64,000 nt of DNA from Chelativorans sp. J32. GTDB lineage: Bacteria; Pseudomonadota; Alphaproteobacteria; Rhizobiales; Rhizobiaceae. This document shows, piece by piece, positions 26,582-37,477 of the stretch; positions within the stretch are counted from its first letter, which is position 1; each line of letters starts with the position of its first letter. The stretch covers positions 372,001-436,000 of the forward strand of contig NZ_JAEQ01000001.1 of the NCBI RefSeq assembly GCF_000518985.1, in the 5' to 3' direction. The notes below the pieces were generated by a model. It saw nothing but the letters and a program-made list of their open reading frames with translations. It was not told the origin of the DNA and searched no databases. A program made the position numbers and the translations under genes.

Positions 26582-27172
26582 CAATTTCCCTTTCCTAAAA
26601 TGTGACCTGTTCGGATGATCAGTCGCGGCAGGACATGCGAGTACGGTTCTTCCGCATGACGAACAAATGACTGTTTCAACATCACACTTACTGCCCTGAC
26701 TTAGTTGAAGTCCTCGGAAGCCATTCGCTAATCGAAGCTCCGGGCCGCTACATTGGCGATCACCGGGGCTGATAATCCAATAACCGGCACATGCACAACC
26801 TGTGATTGATTATTTGCATCCCAAAGGTGTACAGAACCTTTCGCGGAAGCTCGGGGGCTAAATTATCGAGGCATGCGATAGCGGGCCTTTCAGGAAGCCT
26901 TATGCCGAAGAGGAAGCGCTGTCCGAGCTGCAGTTTTTGCGCCGGCAATGCAGAAAACGGGGGACTGCATGCTGAGGCTTGCCCAGCAAGAACACGCGAT
27001 CCGGCCCGGATTACCGAGGCGCGTCGCATAGGAGGCTAGACTGATTCGGATCTAGCGATGCGTGCGGACACGCAGCCCATACCGCACCGAGATCTTCCCA
27101 TCCGGCGAGGTTGCGCTCGCCGACTCAAACCCATATGTCGTTCAAGCCGGAAACGTTGATGGAGTATAGATC
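26582..27172. other. Intergenic region without identifiable gene
   Basis: A stretch of 591 bp. Short open frames (for example about 26806-27039) show no conserved motif, ribosome site or credible codon pattern. The left part must contain the promoter of the minus-strand porin and the right part that of the DUF6460 gene. Nothing else was recognised. Confidence 0.4.
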
Positions 27173-27436
27173 GTGTCGGGGTTGGCGAGGTTCTTGGGCG
27201 ACAGCCCGCTGCGTGTCCTCATCAAGCTGCTGGTCGTGTCACTGATCGTAGGCTTCGTCATGAGCGTCTTCAATTGGACGCCTTGGGATGTCCTGCATGC
27301 CCTGCGCGATACGATCCTGCGGCTTTGGAACATGGGCTTTGCGGCGGTCGCGGATTTCTTCGGCTACATCGTTCTCGGTGCGGTCATCGTGGTGCCGGCA
27401 TTCCTGGTTTTGAGACTTCTAAGTCTCAGGCGCTAA
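27173..27436 (+). CDS. DUF6460 family small membrane protein
   Basis: An 87-residue protein with two hydrophobic segments (LIKLLVVSLIVGFVMSVF and YIVLGAVIVVPAFLVLRLL). The N-terminal MSGLARFLGDSPLR, central NWTPWDVLHA and LRLWNMGFAAV match a small Rhizobiales family known as DUF6460, sometimes misnamed integrase in databases. It begins with GTG. No function is established. It is followed at 62 bp by a MATE transporter on the same strand, so the two may be co-transcribed. Confidence 0.8.
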   Translation: MSGLARFLGDSPLRVLIKLLVVSLIVGFVMSVFNWTPWDVLHALRDTILRLWNMGFAAVADFFGYIVLGAVIVVPAFLVLRLLSLRR

Positions 27437-27497
27437 GCTTCTGCGAGCGAAATCGGCCGGAGGCGATATCTCCGGCACTACCGGCTCTGGGCACACC

Positions 27498-28841
27498 TTG
27501 GATCAAGCCACCCACAAAACGCCTGCAACGGCACCATTCGAAGTGACCAACAGGCTCGTATTGTCGGTAGCCATACCGATGACGCTTGCCTATCTGACGA
27601 CGCCCATGATTGGCGTTGTGGATACTGGCGTCGTCGGCCGGCTCGGCGATCCGGTCGTTCTCGGGGGACTCGCGGCAGGCGCCCTCGTGTTCGATGTCGT
27701 CTTCAGCACGTTCAATTCGCTGAGATCCGGCACAACCGGCCTCGTTGCACAAGCACATGGCCGAGGCGATGCGGGCGAGGAACAGGCGGTCGTGCTGCGA
27801 TCTTTGCTCGCGGCCGTTTCGATCGGCCTTATCCTTGTCCTCCTCACCTCGCCGATCGCTGCGCTCGGGGCCTGGTTCGTAAACCCAGAGCCGGGTGTGG
27901 CGCAGTCGATGCGCCGCTATATCGACATCAGGATGTTGGCGGCGCCGCTGACGCTCATAAACTATTCCATTTTGGGATATGTGCTGGGGAGGGGAGAAGG
28001 AGTGCTAGGCCTTCTCTTCCAATTCCTTCTCAACGGAATCAATATCGTGGTTTCCATCTGGCTGGGGCTTGGCCTGGCGTGGGGGCTCGAAGGCGTGGCG
28101 TGGGGTACGGTCGTCGGTGAGCTGGCTGCCGCACTTGTCGGTCTGGCGGTGCTTCTGCATCGTTTTGCAGGACGGGAACGCATCAAGCTCGACCGCGTCT
28201 TTGATGCGGCTGGTGTCGTGCGCATGTTGGCACTCAACCGCGATATCATGATCCGATCCTTTTCGCTTCTCGCGGCCTTTGCGCTGTTCACCCGGCACGG
28301 GGCACAGCTTGGGACGGCGACCCTGGCCGCCAACGCCATCCTGATGAACTTTTTCCTTGTGACCGGATATTTCCTGGATGGCTTTGCGACCGCCGCCGAA
28401 CAGCTTGCGGGCCGCGCCATTGGTGCGCGATATGAACCGGCTTTTCGCAGGTCCGTCTGGCTGACCTCTGTTTGGGGTTTTGCGCTTGCGGGTGTGGCGA
28501 CAATTGTTCTTCTCGCCTTCGGCGATGCGTTCATTCGCCTGCTGACCACTTCGCCAGAGGTGCGCGATATAGCCATCGCCTTCCTCCCTTGGGCGGCGCT
28601 CACCGCCCTCTCCGGTGTCCTCGCGTTCCAGATGGACGGGGTCTTCATCGGAGCAACGTGGTCACGCGATATGCGTAACATGATGCTCCTATCGCTGGCA
28701 GTGTTCGCCTTGTGGCTGTTTACGGCGGCGAGTGCATTCGGCAATGCCGGACTCTGGATTGCCCTTCACATCTTCCTGATCGCTCGAGGCTTGAGCCTGC
28801 TGGCGATCCTACCGCGGCGCGCGCGGAAGACCTTCGCCTGA
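27498..28841 (+). CDS. MATE family efflux transporter (DinF type)
   Basis: A 447-residue cation-coupled multidrug/toxin exporter with twelve predicted membrane segments. Family landmarks are VAIPMTLAYLTTPMIGVVDT, GVVGRLGDPVVLGGLAAGAL, NSLRSGTTGLVAQAHGRGD and, in the second half, ANAILMNFFLVTGYFLDGFA plus AEQLAGRAIGA. The start is uncertain: TTG at 27498 lacks a strong ribosome site, but the ATG at 27579 would cut into the first helix. It ends 3 bp before the convergent pyrD stop. Confidence 0.9.
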   Translation: MDQATHKTPATAPFEVTNRLVLSVAIPMTLAYLTTPMIGVVDTGVVGRLGDPVVLGGLAAGALVFDVVFSTFNSLRSGTTGLVAQAHGRGDAGEEQAVVLRSLLAAVSIGLILVLLTSPIAALGAWFVNPEPGVAQSMRRYIDIRMLAAPLTLINYSILGYVLGRGEGVLGLLFQFLLNGINIVVSIWLGLGLAWGLEGVAWGTVVGELAAALVGLAVLLHRFAGRERIKLDRVFDAAGVVRMLALNRDIMIRSFSLLAAFALFTRHGAQLGTATLAANAILMNFFLVTGYFLDGFATAAEQLAGRAIGARYEPAFRRSVWLTSVWGFALAGVATIVLLAFGDAFIRLLTTSPEVRDIAIAFLPWAALTALSGVLAFQMDGVFIGATWSRDMRNMMLLSLAVFALWLFTAASAFGNAGLWIALHIFLIARGLSLLAILPRRARKTFA

Positions 28842-28844
28842 AGT

Positions 28845-29936
28845 TCAAACCAGCGGTCGATTGAGCCAAGCGTTCAGGTTGCTATCCCTGATTTCCGAAA
28901 TCGAGGTCAGTCCGTTGCTGTCCGCATAGGTGGCCATATCGCGCACGATCTGCGCGGGAAGGCCGGCGCCGGTGAAGATCATCCCTGTATAGAGCTGAAC
29001 GAGATCGGCGCCTGCGCGGATCTTTTCAAGCGCGGTCTCGGTCGAGTGGACACCGCCCACGCCGATGATCGGAAGGCCTGGGCCGACCAGGTTTCGCATT
29101 CTGGCGAGAACCATCGTGGAAAGGTCGAAGAGGGGCTTGCCCGAAAGGCCCCCGGCCTCCTTCGCAGAAGCGTCGCTCAGCCCCTCGCGCGAAAGGGTCG
29201 TATTGGAAACGATAAGACCATCCACCTTTTTGTCCAGCACCTCTTCGGCGATGTCGGCCAAACCCTTTTCAGACAAATCGGGCGCGATCTTCAGAAAAAC
29301 TGGAACGCTCCGCCCGATCTGCCCGGCCTTCTCGTCGCGTGCGCGCATAACGCGTTGCAGCAGTTCGGAAAGACTTTCCCGATCCTGCAGCGCACGAAGA
29401 CCGGAGGTGTTCGGTGACGAGATGTTGACGCTCAGATAGGAGGCGACAGGGGCGAAGGTGCGTACCCCTTCCTCGTAGTCCGCGATCCGATCAGGGCTGT
29501 CCCGGTTGGCGCCGATATTGACGCCGACGATGCCGCCTCTGCCTTGGCGGGCCGAAAGCCGCGAAAGCGCCCTCGCATGACCCTCATTGTTGAAGCCCAG
29601 CCGATTGATGACGGCTTGGTCGCGCATCAAGCGGAAGATGCGCGGCTTAGGATTGCCGGCCTGGGGTTTGGGGGTAACGGTACCACATTCGGCAAAACCA
29701 AAACCGAGATTGAGCAGCGCGTCCGGCACCTCCGCATTCTTGTCGTAACCCGCCGCTATACCGAGCGGGTTGGGGAAATCCAGCCCGGCTGCAGAAACCT
29801 TGAGCTTTGTGTTCGTGGCGGGAGCAGAGCAGACGGGCAGCCCTGTCTTGAGCGCGGCGATGGAAAGTCCGTGCGCTCGCTCCGGGTCGAACGCGAAGAG
29901 AAATGGCTGCGCGAGCCTGTCGAGGATGCCCATCAT
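28845..29936 (-). CDS. pyrD: Dihydroorotate dehydrogenase (quinone), class 2
   Basis: A 363-residue inner-membrane flavoenzyme that oxidises dihydroorotate to orotate and passes electrons to quinone. The N-terminal helix MMGILDRLAQPFLFAFDPERA is the class 2 membrane-association segment. The core has NPLGIAAGYDKNAE, the FMN-site GTVTPKPQAGNPKPR, NRLGFNNEG, the catalytic serine motif NISSPNT (171-177), and IIGVGGVHSTETALEKIRAG. Its ATG overlaps the TGA of the upstream DUF952 gene, so translation is coupled. Confidence 0.94.
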   Translation of the reverse strand: MMGILDRLAQPFLFAFDPERAHGLSIAALKTGLPVCSAPATNTKLKVSAAGLDFPNPLGIAAGYDKNAEVPDALLNLGFGFAECGTVTPKPQAGNPKPRIFRLMRDQAVINRLGFNNEGHARALSRLSARQGRGGIVGVNIGANRDSPDRIADYEEGVRTFAPVASYLSVNISSPNTSGLRALQDRESLSELLQRVMRARDEKAGQIGRSVPVFLKIAPDLSEKGLADIAEEVLDKKVDGLIVSNTTLSREGLSDASAKEAGGLSGKPLFDLSTMVLARMRNLVGPGLPIIGVGGVHSTETALEKIRAGADLVQLYTGMIFTGAGLPAQIVRDMATYADSNGLTSISEIRDSNLNAWLNRPLV

Positions 29937-30280
29937 GTGTCGATCGCCGGAAAGATATGTTGACCGTCGGGACCAAGCGGCAGTGGCTCCACCCGGCTCA
30001 CGGCTGCCACTGGAAGCGGACCGTAAAGATGCGGGAAAAGATCGCCGCCGCGCGACACTTCGTATTTCAGGGCTTCCCCCAATTGTTCTTCCTCGACGGC
30101 AATGAGGAGCAGGTCCGACTGCCCCTTGAAATGCTTTGCGGCGGTTTCCTTGACCTGAGTTGCAGTGGAGAAATGGATGAAACCATCCTCCATATCCACC
30201 GGAGCACCGGCAAAAAAACCGCGCTCCTCGGCTTGGCGCCACAAAGGAGCAGGGCATATCTTGTAGATCAATCGAGACAT
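29933..30280 (-). CDS. DUF952 family protein
   Basis: A 115-residue protein of the DUF952 family, whose fold resembles ADP-ribosyltransferase-like glutathione-binding domains. The activity is unknown. Conserved parts are IYKICPAPLWRQAEERGFFAG, here split as IYKICPAPLW and AEERGFFAG, then DGFIHFSTATQVKETAAKHF, LYGPLPVAAV and the C-terminal PLGPDGQHIFP. Its stop overlaps the pyrD start (ATGA). The DUF952-pyrD pairing is recurrent in Rhizobiales. Confidence 0.88.
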   Translation of the reverse strand: MSRLIYKICPAPLWRQAEERGFFAGAPVDMEDGFIHFSTATQVKETAAKHFKGQSDLLLIAVEEEQLGEALKYEVSRGGDLFPHLYGPLPVAAVSRVEPLPLGPDGQHIFPAIDT

Positions 30281-30401
30281 GATCGCGCTATAATGCGTAT
30301 GGAGCAGAGGTGGAAGTGGCCTCCTCGATGAGCGCCATCTTTTTGCACCTCAATGAGGGCGTATTGGGCTGTTAGCAACAGTCGATCGAGGAGTACCAAC
30401 C

Positions 30402-30851
30402 ATGCGATTCGCATCAGCGGCCATTGCCGGTTTCTGCACCCTGCCTCTTTTGACAGGAACAGCACTCGCCCAAAACGAGGAGCGTTATCGCCTGGAGCGC
30501 ACCGAGAACGGCTATGTGCGGATGGACACCGAAACCGGGACCATGACCTTGTGCCAGGAGCGCGGGGGGGAACTCGTCTGCCGGCCCGCTACGGATGAAT
30601 CGGCGGCTGCGGTCGAAACCGACGATGCGCAGACGCTGCGGGAGAGGATCGATGCTCTCGAGGCCCGCGTGAAGGCGCTTGAAGGCGAACGGGCAGGGGC
30701 CCTTCCCGGCGAACAGGAATTCGAGCAATCGCTCAACATGATGGAACGATTCTTCCGCCGATTCGTGGACATCGTGAGGGGGTTGGAGCAGGAAGAGACA
30801 CCTGGAGACCAGTCCCCCAACCAGCACACTGCGCCCCCTCAGCGCACCTGA
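30402..30851 (+). CDS. Exported hypothetical protein with coiled coil
   Basis: A 149-residue protein of unknown function. It starts with a signal peptide (MRFASAAIAGFCTLPLLTGT, cleavage near ALAQNEE), then a beta-rich segment with RMDTETGTMTLCQERGGELVC carrying two cysteines (split here: RMDTETGTMTLCQ, ERGGELVC). A predicted coiled coil around LRERIDALEARVKALEGE and an amphipathic helix MERFFRRFVDIVRGLEQEE follow. The ATG has GAGGAG upstream. Similar small periplasmic proteins occur in other Rhizobiales. A role is not known. Confidence 0.75.
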   Translation: MRFASAAIAGFCTLPLLTGTALAQNEERYRLERTENGYVRMDTETGTMTLCQERGGELVCRPATDESAAAVETDDAQTLRERIDALEARVKALEGERAGALPGEQEFEQSLNMMERFFRRFVDIVRGLEQEETPGDQSPNQHTAPPQRT

Positions 30852-30938
30852 TGGGGCGCGAATCGGCCCTACAGCGCCGTGCGTTCACTCGGACTCACAA
30901 AGGACGCTGTAAGTAATTGAATCGACGCATCGTGCTTT

Positions 30939-30962
30939 CCGAAAACCGATTCCGGTATTCGG
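30939..30962. repeat. Palindromic repeat sharing a 16-bp core with 7065-7080
   Basis: CCGAAAACCG (30939-30948) and CGGTATTCGG (30953-30962) form a 10-bp stem with one mismatch. The 16 bases from 30939 equal those at 7065-7080. It lies in the gap upstream of the response-regulator gene. The pattern suits a small interspersed palindromic element. Confidence 0.65.
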
Positions 30963-31063
30963 GCCGATGCGGTAGCCTTGCAAACTGCACCGATCGTCGC
31001 ATAATCGGCACGGAAGCCGCTCGAAAAAGAAAACAAGCGAGCCGGCTGGTCGGGGAGGATCTT

Positions 31064-31720
31064 TTGCCGGGCTATCGTTTCGTCGTTGCGGACGACCATC
31101 CGCTTTTCCGGGGAGCGTTGCAGCAGGCTCTGAGCGGGTTCGGCTCGGATTGCACGATCCTCGAGGCCGGCGATTTCGATAGCGCCAAGACATTGATTGC
31201 CGAGGATCTGGATATCGATCTCGTGCTGCTCGATCTGGCCATGCCGGGCACAAGCGGCCTTTCCGGACTGGTGGCCCTCCGCGGATTGTCTCCGGCTGTT
31301 CCGATCATGATCGTCTCGGCACATGATGATCAACAGACGATCAGGCGCGCCTTGGAACTCGGTGCCTCCGGCTTCATTTCCAAATCTGCGCGCATCGACG
31401 AGTTGCGGAACGCGGTGCAGACGGTGCTCGATGGTGGGATTTACACTCCAGAGGGCGTCGATCTCGGAGAGGAAGGCGATTCAGAGATCTCCGACCTGAT
31501 TGCCCGTTTGCGCTCTCTCACACCGCAGCAGACGCGGGTTCTGTCGATGCTGGCAGAGGGCCTCCTGAATAAGCAGATCGCCTATGAGCTCAATGTCTCG
31601 GAGGCGACGGTCAAAGCGCATGTCTCGGCCATTTTGCAGAAGCTCGGTGTCGACAGCCGCACGCAGGCGGTCATCTGCCTTTCACGTATAGGCGCGGGTT
31701 CCCTATCCGAGAGTATGTAG
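31064..31720 (+). CDS. LuxR/NarL-family response regulator, CrbR/ErdR-like
   Basis: A 218-residue two-component regulator. The receiver domain (about 1-120) begins FVVADDHPLFRGALQQAL, with the phosphorylatable aspartate in VLLDLAMPG and the K in FISKSARIDEL. The C-terminal LuxR HTH runs LTPQQTRVLSMLAEGLLNKQ then IAYELNVSEATVKAHVSAIL. The start is a TTG at 31064 directly after GGGGAGGATCTT; the upstream open frame is intergenic. It converges with a large SSS-domain hybrid kinase, nine bases apart. This pairing is known for CrbS/CrbR and MxtR/ErdR, which control acetyl-CoA synthetase and acetate use. Confidence 0.88.
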   Translation: MPGYRFVVADDHPLFRGALQQALSGFGSDCTILEAGDFDSAKTLIAEDLDIDLVLLDLAMPGTSGLSGLVALRGLSPAVPIMIVSAHDDQQTIRRALELGASGFISKSARIDELRNAVQTVLDGGIYTPEGVDLGEEGDSEISDLIARLRSLTPQQTRVLSMLAEGLLNKQIAYELNVSEATVKAHVSAILQKLGVDSRTQAVICLSRIGAGSLSESM

Positions 31721-31729
31721 ACGCGTCCG

Positions 31730-34700
31730 TCATTCCGCCGCGAGCACCTGGCGATAGCGCATGAGGAGCGCGCGGAGCGAAGCCGGCTTGATAGGCTTGT
31801 TGAGAACCGGGACTCCCATAGCCTCAGCTGCGGCACGAACCTCATTCGTGCGGTCGGCGGTGATCAGGACACCTGGGATCTCCATGCCCCAGACATGCCG
31901 GAGATGGCGTATCGCCGAAAGCCCGTTCTCCTTGTCGAGATGATAATCCGCCAGGATGAGGTCCGGGCGGTTGCCAGGCATGCGCAGCGCGCCAAGGCCG
32001 GCTATCCCGGAAGCCGTGTGGACACGGCACCCCCAACCTTCGAGAAGAATGCGCATGCCGTCGAGGATCTGCTGATCATTGTCGATGCAAAGCACATTGA
32101 GACCCGAAAGCATGACGTTCGGGTGAACCGCCAGGGGATGCTGATCGGGCAGGGCCTCGGGCTGTGCGGCACTTATCGGCAGGATGACGGAGAAGCGGGT
32201 GCCCTTTCCAGGCTCGGACGCCAGTCGGATCTCCAGCCTGAGCACCCGAGCGATCCGATCCACGATGGAAAGCCCGAGGCCAAGCCCCTGTGCCTCCCGC
32301 ATTCCCTCCTCGAGTCGTGTGAACTCGCGGAACACGGCGTTAAGCTTATCTCCGGCTATTCCAATTCCGGTGTCGATCACCTGCAGCTCAGCCAGGTCGC
32401 CGCGTTGGCGCACTCCCACGAGCACCCGGCCTTCCCGGGTATATTTGATGGCGTTCGACACCAGATTCTGAACCAGGCGTCGGAAAAGGTTGCGATCGGT
32501 TCGCACGGCGATCGAAGAGGGTACGATCACCAGCTCCAGACCCTTTTCCGCCGCGAGCGGCTGGAAGTCGGTACGGATCTGGTTCAACAACGAATCGAAC
32601 CGGAACACGCTATCGGTGGGTTTGAGCGCGCCCGTGTCGAGGCGGGAAATGTCGAGCACCGCACCGAGGATCGAATCGACCGAATCGAGCGACGATTCGA
32701 CATTTTCCACCAGTGCGCGCAGGTCCTGCCGGTCGATCTTTTCCTTGAGTGGGGCGCAATAAAGCCGGGCGGCATTGAGGGGCTGGAGGATGTCATGACC
32801 GGCCGCCGCAAGAAATCGCGTTTTCCCGAGATTGGCTTCCTCGGCCAGCATCTGCGCCTGGGCAAGTTCTTCGTTCACCCGCACCAGTTCCGCCGTACGG
32901 CTCGCAACGCGTTGTTCAAGCGTCTCATTGGCACGTTTTAACGCCATATCGGCTTCGACCCGGGCTGTAATATCCGTATAGGTCGCCACCATGCCGCCGC
33001 CGGGCATCGCATTGGAGCGGATTTCCAGGATCCGCCCGCTTTTCTTCAACTGCAGTTCCCATGGCGTGCCAAAGACCGCCAGCCGCTCAAGCACCGTTTT
33101 TTCCGCCTCGCGGGGAAGCTCGCCACGGGCGATCAGATGATTGACGATCTGGCCTAGGGAAACGCCCACCTGACCCATGATGTCAGGCAGCTCAAAGAGG
33201 GCGCGGAACTGCCTGTTCCAGCAGGTGAGGCGGAAATCCTCGTCAAAGACGGTGATACCCTCCTCCATCTGGTCGAGCGCGGTCTGCAGCAGATCCCGGT
33301 TATGCTGCAGCGCGATAGAGGCGTCGTCGAGCAGCTTGAGGGCGTCCCGTGGAGAGTTCTCGTTGCGTTGGAAGAGGAGTGACAGGATGAGACGTGCGGA
33401 GGAGGAGCCCACCGCGCTCGTCAGGAGCTGTTCGGAGAAGCGGATAACAGGCATGCTCGCCTGTTCGTGCCCATTCAGTCTTATGCCTTGCTCGCTTTCG
33501 AAAGTGAGAAAGGAACGCTCCGTCCGTTCCACGCCGAGATAGCGGGAGATCGTGTCCTTGAGGTCGTTGACGGTGACGGCTGCCCGCAGCCGGCGAAGGC
33601 TGGGCATCGGGGTTGGCTCGCGCGGCACGAATATCGCAGCCTGGATGCGCTCCAGAGGCTTGGCGGCGCGCGAAAGGGAGCCCAGGACGAAGAACAGGGT
33701 ATTGACCGCAAGGCTCCACAGCACGCCGTGATTGAGCGGCTCGGCCACAGTGCCGAACAAGGCCTGTGGCCGCAAGGCTTCGATGCCGAACGGACCATGC
33801 GTGATGATCTCGGTCCCCGCCGGCGCCACCGAGGGGAAGAACAAGGTATAGGCCCAGATGGCAAAGCCTGCGACCATGCCAAGCAGCGCGCCCCGGCTGT
33901 TTGCTCCGCGCCAGATGAGACCGCCCAGGAATGCGGGCGCGAATTGCGCGATCGCAGCGAAGGAGATGAGGCCGATCGCTGCGAGACGGGCATTGTTGGT
34001 GCTCTCGCGATAATAGAGGAAGGCGGCGAAAAGAATGATGAAGATTGCCGCGCGGCGTGTGTTGAGGATCACCGCAGACCAGTCTTCCTTCTCGCCATTT
34101 TCCGGGTGCAACAACCGGCGCACGAAAAGCGGGATGATCAGGTCGTTGGAGATCATGATGGAAAGCGCCACGCTATCCACGATCACCATGGCGGTTGCCG
34201 CCGAGAGGCCGCCGATGAACGCGATGAGTGCCAGCGCGTCGTGTCCTGCAAGAAGCGGAACGGCGAGTACGTAGAGGTCCGAGTTCGTGCGGTCGCCAAC
34301 GGCGTATATTCCCGCGAAGGCGATTGGAATTACGAAGAGGTTGATCAGCACGAGATAGAGCGGGAAGAGCCATGCCGCCCGCTTCAACTCGTCCGGCCCC
34401 TTATTTTCGACGATGGTCACATAGAATTGCCGCGGCAGCATGATAATGGCGCAGGCACTGAGCGTCGTCATGACCAACCAGGTGGCAAGCGATGTGGGAT
34501 GGGTGAACGAATCGATCACCTTGGCTTCGCCGGCCACCTTGTTTGCGAGCTCGTCCACACCTCCAAAAAGAAAAAACGTGACCGCAATGCCTACCGCCAG
34601 AAAGGCGGCGAGCTTGATGGTCGATTCTACCGCCACGGCCAGGACGAGGCCGTTCTGATGTTCGGTCGCATCGGCATGGCGCGTGCCGAAGAGCACTGCG

Positions 34701-35221
34701 AAGAGCGCAAGCAGCATCGCAATCAGGAGGGAAATGTCTCCGATGAAGAAATCGATGGACGGTAGGGCGCCGTCATAATGCTCCATCATGAGGCGCACGG
34801 AGGCCGAAATGGCCTTCAGCTGCAGGGCGATATAAGGAATCGTGCCGCAGGTGGCGATGATCGCGGCCACTGACGCGATGGTGAAGCTCTTGCCGTAGCG
34901 GGCCGCCAGGAAATCGGCGACGGAGGTTATCTTTTCCCGCTTCGCCAGCCGGATAATGTGCCCGAGCAGCCGGTTCGCGAAGACGAAGACGAGAACAGGC
35001 CCGATATAGATCGTGAGGAACTCGAACGCCCGTTCGGTCGCCAACCCTACCGAGCCGAAGAAGGTCCACGACGTGCAGTAGATTGCGAGGCTGAGTGCAT
35101 AGATGAGCGGGCGCGTACCCGACATCTTGCCGGCGGCAGCACGCCGGTCTCCAAGGCTCGCGATCACGAAAAGAAATGTGACGTAGCCGATGGCGATGAT
35201 GGCGATGACCCAGCCTTGCAC
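31730..35221 (-). CDS. Hybrid sensor histidine kinase with sodium/solute symporter domain, CrbS/MxtR-like
   Basis: A 1163-residue protein. The N-terminal ~500 residues form a 13-helix SSS (PutP-like) domain starting [21 protein letters not shown] domain follows around [18 protein letters not shown], then a short coiled coil. The HisKA box is [13 protein letters not shown]. The ATP-binding domain has [19 protein letters not shown] and [15 protein letters not shown]-terminal receiver domain has D in [12 protein letters not shown]. The GTG at 35221 after GGAGGAGTGAGG gives the family length; upstream codons are unlikely. CrbS-type kinases sense acetate-related signals through the symporter domain; that role is inferred here. 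Confidence 0.9.
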   Translation of the reverse strand: MQGWVIAIIAIGYVTFLFVIASLGDRRAAAGKMSGTRPLIYALSLAIYCTSWTFFGSVGLATERAFEFLTIYIGPVLVFVFANRLLGHIIRLAKREKITSVADFLAARYGKSFTIASVAAIIATCGTIPYIALQLKAISASVRLMMEHYDGALPSIDFFIGDISLLIAMLLALFAVLFGTRHADATEHQNGLVLAVAVESTIKLAAFLAVGIAVTFFLFGGVDELANKVAGEAKVIDSFTHPTSLATWLVMTTLSACAIIMLPRQFYVTIVENKGPDELKRAAWLFPLYLVLINLFVIPIAFAGIYAVGDRTNSDLYVLAVPLLAGHDALALIAFIGGLSAATAMVIVDSVALSIMISNDLIIPLFVRRLLHPENGEKEDWSAVILNTRRAAIFIILFAAFLYYRESTNNARLAAIGLISFAAIAQFAPAFLGGLIWRGANSRGALLGMVAGFAIWAYTLFFPSVAPAGTEIITHGPFGIEALRPQALFGTVAEPLNHGVLWSLAVNTLFFVLGSLSRAAKPLERIQAAIFVPREPTPMPSLRRLRAAVTVNDLKDTISRYLGVERTERSFLTFESEQGIRLNGHEQASMPVIRFSEQLLTSAVGSSSARLILSLLFQRNENSPRDALKLLDDASIALQHNRDLLQTALDQMEEGITVFDEDFRLTCWNRQFRALFELPDIMGQVGVSLGQIVNHLIARGELPREAEKTVLERLAVFGTPWELQLKKSGRILEIRSNAMPGGGMVATYTDITARVEADMALKRANETLEQRVASRTAELVRVNEELAQAQMLAEEANLGKTRFLAAAGHDILQPLNAARLYCAPLKEKIDRQDLRALVENVESSLDSVDSILGAVLDISRLDTGALKPTDSVFRFDSLLNQIRTDFQPLAAEKGLELVIVPSSIAVRTDRNLFRRLVQNLVSNAIKYTREGRVLVGVRQRGDLAELQVIDTGIGIAGDKLNAVFREFTRLEEGMREAQGLGLGLSIVDRIARVLRLEIRLASEPGKGTRFSVILPISAAQPEALPDQHPLAVHPNVMLSGLNVLCIDNDQQILDGMRILLEGWGCRVHTASGIAGLGALRMPGNRPDLILADYHLDKENGLSAIRHLRHVWGMEIPGVLITADRTNEVRAAAEAMGVPVLNKPIKPASLRALLMRYRQVLAAE

Positions 35222-35405
35222 GGCCGCCGACCTCACTCCTCCACTCGGCGGGAGCGAAGCACAGCAGAACGGCGCGCGCAATTCTTCTTTTGTCACCCAG
35301 CGAATGGGAAACACATGGGTAATGCCCTGTATGCCCATTTTTGCTATTCTGAGCGGGGCGGGTGTCTGTCACCCGCTTCGTCTTAACCGCACGAGGGGGA
35401 CTGGA

Positions 35406-35834
35406 ATGGCAAACGGGATGCTGAATGAATTCAAGGAATTCATCGCCCGAGGCAATGTAATGGACCTGGCCGTAGGCGTGATCATCGGGGGCGCTTTTGG
35501 CGGCATCGTCTCCTCTTTGACCGACGACATCATCATGCCGATCGTTGGGGCGATCTTTGGCGGCCTCGATTTCTCCAACTATTTTCTGCCACTGGCCTCC
35601 GGGGTGACGGCGAACACGCTTGCACAAGCGCGCGAACAGGGAGCCGTACTTGCCTATGGCAACTTCATCACCGTCGTTTTGAACTTTCTCATTCTTGCCT
35701 GGATCATTTTCCTGATGGTCAAAGGCGTGAATCGCCTGCGCCGCCAGCAGGCGGAGCAGCCGGCGGAGCCGGAAGCGCCACCGCAGGACGTCCAGCTTCT
35801 GACGGAAATCCGGGATCTTCTAGCCAGAAGATAA
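35406..35834 (+). CDS. mscL: Large-conductance mechanosensitive channel
   Basis: A 142-residue MscL that releases solutes on hypoosmotic shock as a homopentamer. The N-terminal helix [20 protein letters not shown] leads into TM1 with the pore motif [15 protein letters not shown], then [19 protein letters not shown]2 is [19 protein letters not shown], followed by the KGVNRLRR basic cluster and the C-terminal helix [15 protein letters not shown] at 35406. The gene is divergent from the SSS-domain kinase. Confidence 0.95.
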   Translation: MANGMLNEFKEFIARGNVMDLAVGVIIGGAFGGIVSSLTDDIIMPIVGAIFGGLDFSNYFLPLASGVTANTLAQAREQGAVLAYGNFITVVLNFLILAWIIFLMVKGVNRLRRQQAEQPAEPEAPPQDVQLLTEIRDLLARR

Positions 35835-36047
35835 ACGGAACTCCAAGATTGCAGCCATCTGGCAGCCGCTTCGTTCTTCAAACCGAGGCGGTCAGCCGGA
35901 GCTGCATACCGAAGGGGATAGCGGCCGAGGGCAGGGCGCGAATCATTCGACCTCTCCTCGCTGGCGGGGATTCACCTGGATCGTGAGACTGCGACCGCTT
36001 TGTGGGACTGGCGGGACCTGCCTTTGATCGAGGTCCTCGCCTTGGTC

Positions 36048-37325
36048 CTATCCTCCGGATTTGGAAACCACCAAGGGAATGATTCGGTCGGTGCGCGCGG
36101 CGGCCGGCCGGCCGGCCTCGTTGAAGCTGATGCCCAGCGCTTCCCAGGTTTCCTGCAACGCGTCCTTCAAACCCTCGATCAGCTCATCCGTATGGAACGG
36201 CGTGGGGGTGATTCGCAGACGCTCCGTCCCGCGGGGGACAGTCGGATAGTTTATCGGCTGGATATAGATCCCATGCTTTTCCAGAAGACGGTCGCTCGCT
36301 TTCTTGCAGAGTTCGGGATCGCCAACCAGCACAGGTACGATATGCGTCTCCGACGGCATCACGGGCAGGCCCGCCGCACGCAACACATCCTTCGTGCGCT
36401 GCGCCTGGCGCTGTTGCGCCTCGCGTTCGAGATTGGACGTCTTCAGATGCCTGATGGAGGCCGTCACCGCCGCGGCGATCGCGGGTGGCAGGGCCGTCGT
36501 AAAGATGAAGCCCGGTGCATAGGAGCGAACCGCATCGATGATGGCCGCAGAGCCTGTGATATAACCGCCGATGACGCCGAAGGCCTTGGCCAGCGTACCC
36601 TCGATCACATCCATGCGATGAGCCAAGCCCTCTCGCTCGGTGATTCCCCCGCCGCGCGCACCATACATGCCAACCGCATGCACCTCGTCGATATAGGTCA
36701 TCGCATTGTATCGATCGGCCAGGTCGGCGATCGCCGCGATCGGCGCGATGTCTCCATCCATGGAATACACGGATTCGAAGACGATCAGCTTGGCGCGATC
36801 GGGATCCGCAGCCTTGAGCAGGCTTTCCAGATGTTCCAGGTCGTTGTGGCGGAATATCTTCTTCTCGGCGCCGGAACGACGCACACCCTCGATCATCGAG
36901 GCATGGTTCAGTTCGTCGGAAAGCACCAGGCAGTTGGGGAGAAGACGGGCAATCGTGGAGATCGATGCTTCGTTGGAAACGAAACCGGAGGTGAAGACGA
37001 GGGCGGCTTCCTTGCCGTGCAAATCGGCAAGTTCCGCTTCGAGCTCGACAAGCGGGTGATTCGTGCCGGAAATGTTGCGCGTGCCTCCGGCGCCGGAGCC
37101 CATCCGCCCCGCCGCTTCCTGCATGGCGGCGATCACATCCGGATGCTGCCCCATGCCAAGATAGTCATTGGAGCACCAAACGGTGATCTCGCGCGCTTTG
37201 CCATTGGAGCGCCAGATGGCGCGCGGGAACTCTCCCGCAATCCGTTCCAGATCTGCGAAAACCCGATAGCGCCGCTCCGCGTGGAGCTGATCGATCGCCT
37301 CGGAAAAGAACCGCTGATAGTCCAT
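36048..37325 (-). CDS. hemA: 5-aminolevulinate synthase
   Basis: A 425-residue PLP enzyme that condenses glycine and succinyl-CoA to 5-aminolevulinate, the Shemin route used by alphaproteobacteria. Landmarks are [20 protein letters not shown] at the start, [67 protein letters not shown] and the PLP lysine K247 in [13 protein letters not shown]. The ATG at 37325 follows AGGAAGGCGG; upstream codons in the same frame are not part of the family. It is monocistronic. Confidence 0.95.
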   Translation of the reverse strand: MDYQRFFSEAIDQLHAERRYRVFADLERIAGEFPRAIWRSNGKAREITVWCSNDYLGMGQHPDVIAAMQEAAGRMGSGAGGTRNISGTNHPLVELEAELADLHGKEAALVFTSGFVSNEASISTIARLLPNCLVLSDELNHASMIEGVRRSGAEKKIFRHNDLEHLESLLKAADPDRAKLIVFESVYSMDGDIAPIAAIADLADRYNAMTYIDEVHAVGMYGARGGGITEREGLAHRMDVIEGTLAKAFGVIGGYITGSAAIIDAVRSYAPGFIFTTALPPAIAAAVTASIRHLKTSNLEREAQQRQAQRTKDVLRAAGLPVMPSETHIVPVLVGDPELCKKASDRLLEKHGIYIQPINYPTVPRGTERLRITPTPFHTDELIEGLKDALQETWEALGISFNEAGRPAAARTDRIIPLVVSKSGG

Positions 37326-37477
37326 GCCGCCTTCCTGCGTTGCGCGCGGATCATAAACGCCCGCCGCGCGAGCGTCCATCACCGCGTTACGGGCAAAATG
37401 CCACGTGCGCAAGCGTACGGGATGTTACCGTTGATATCACTGGCGAACGGGCGGATCGCCCGGGGTTTTCACCGTCG

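Noticed and set aside
33467-34765. Open frame of 432 codons on the plus strand inside the hybrid kinase gene
   Set aside because: Charged, repetitive composition typical of reversed membrane-protein codons; no motif.
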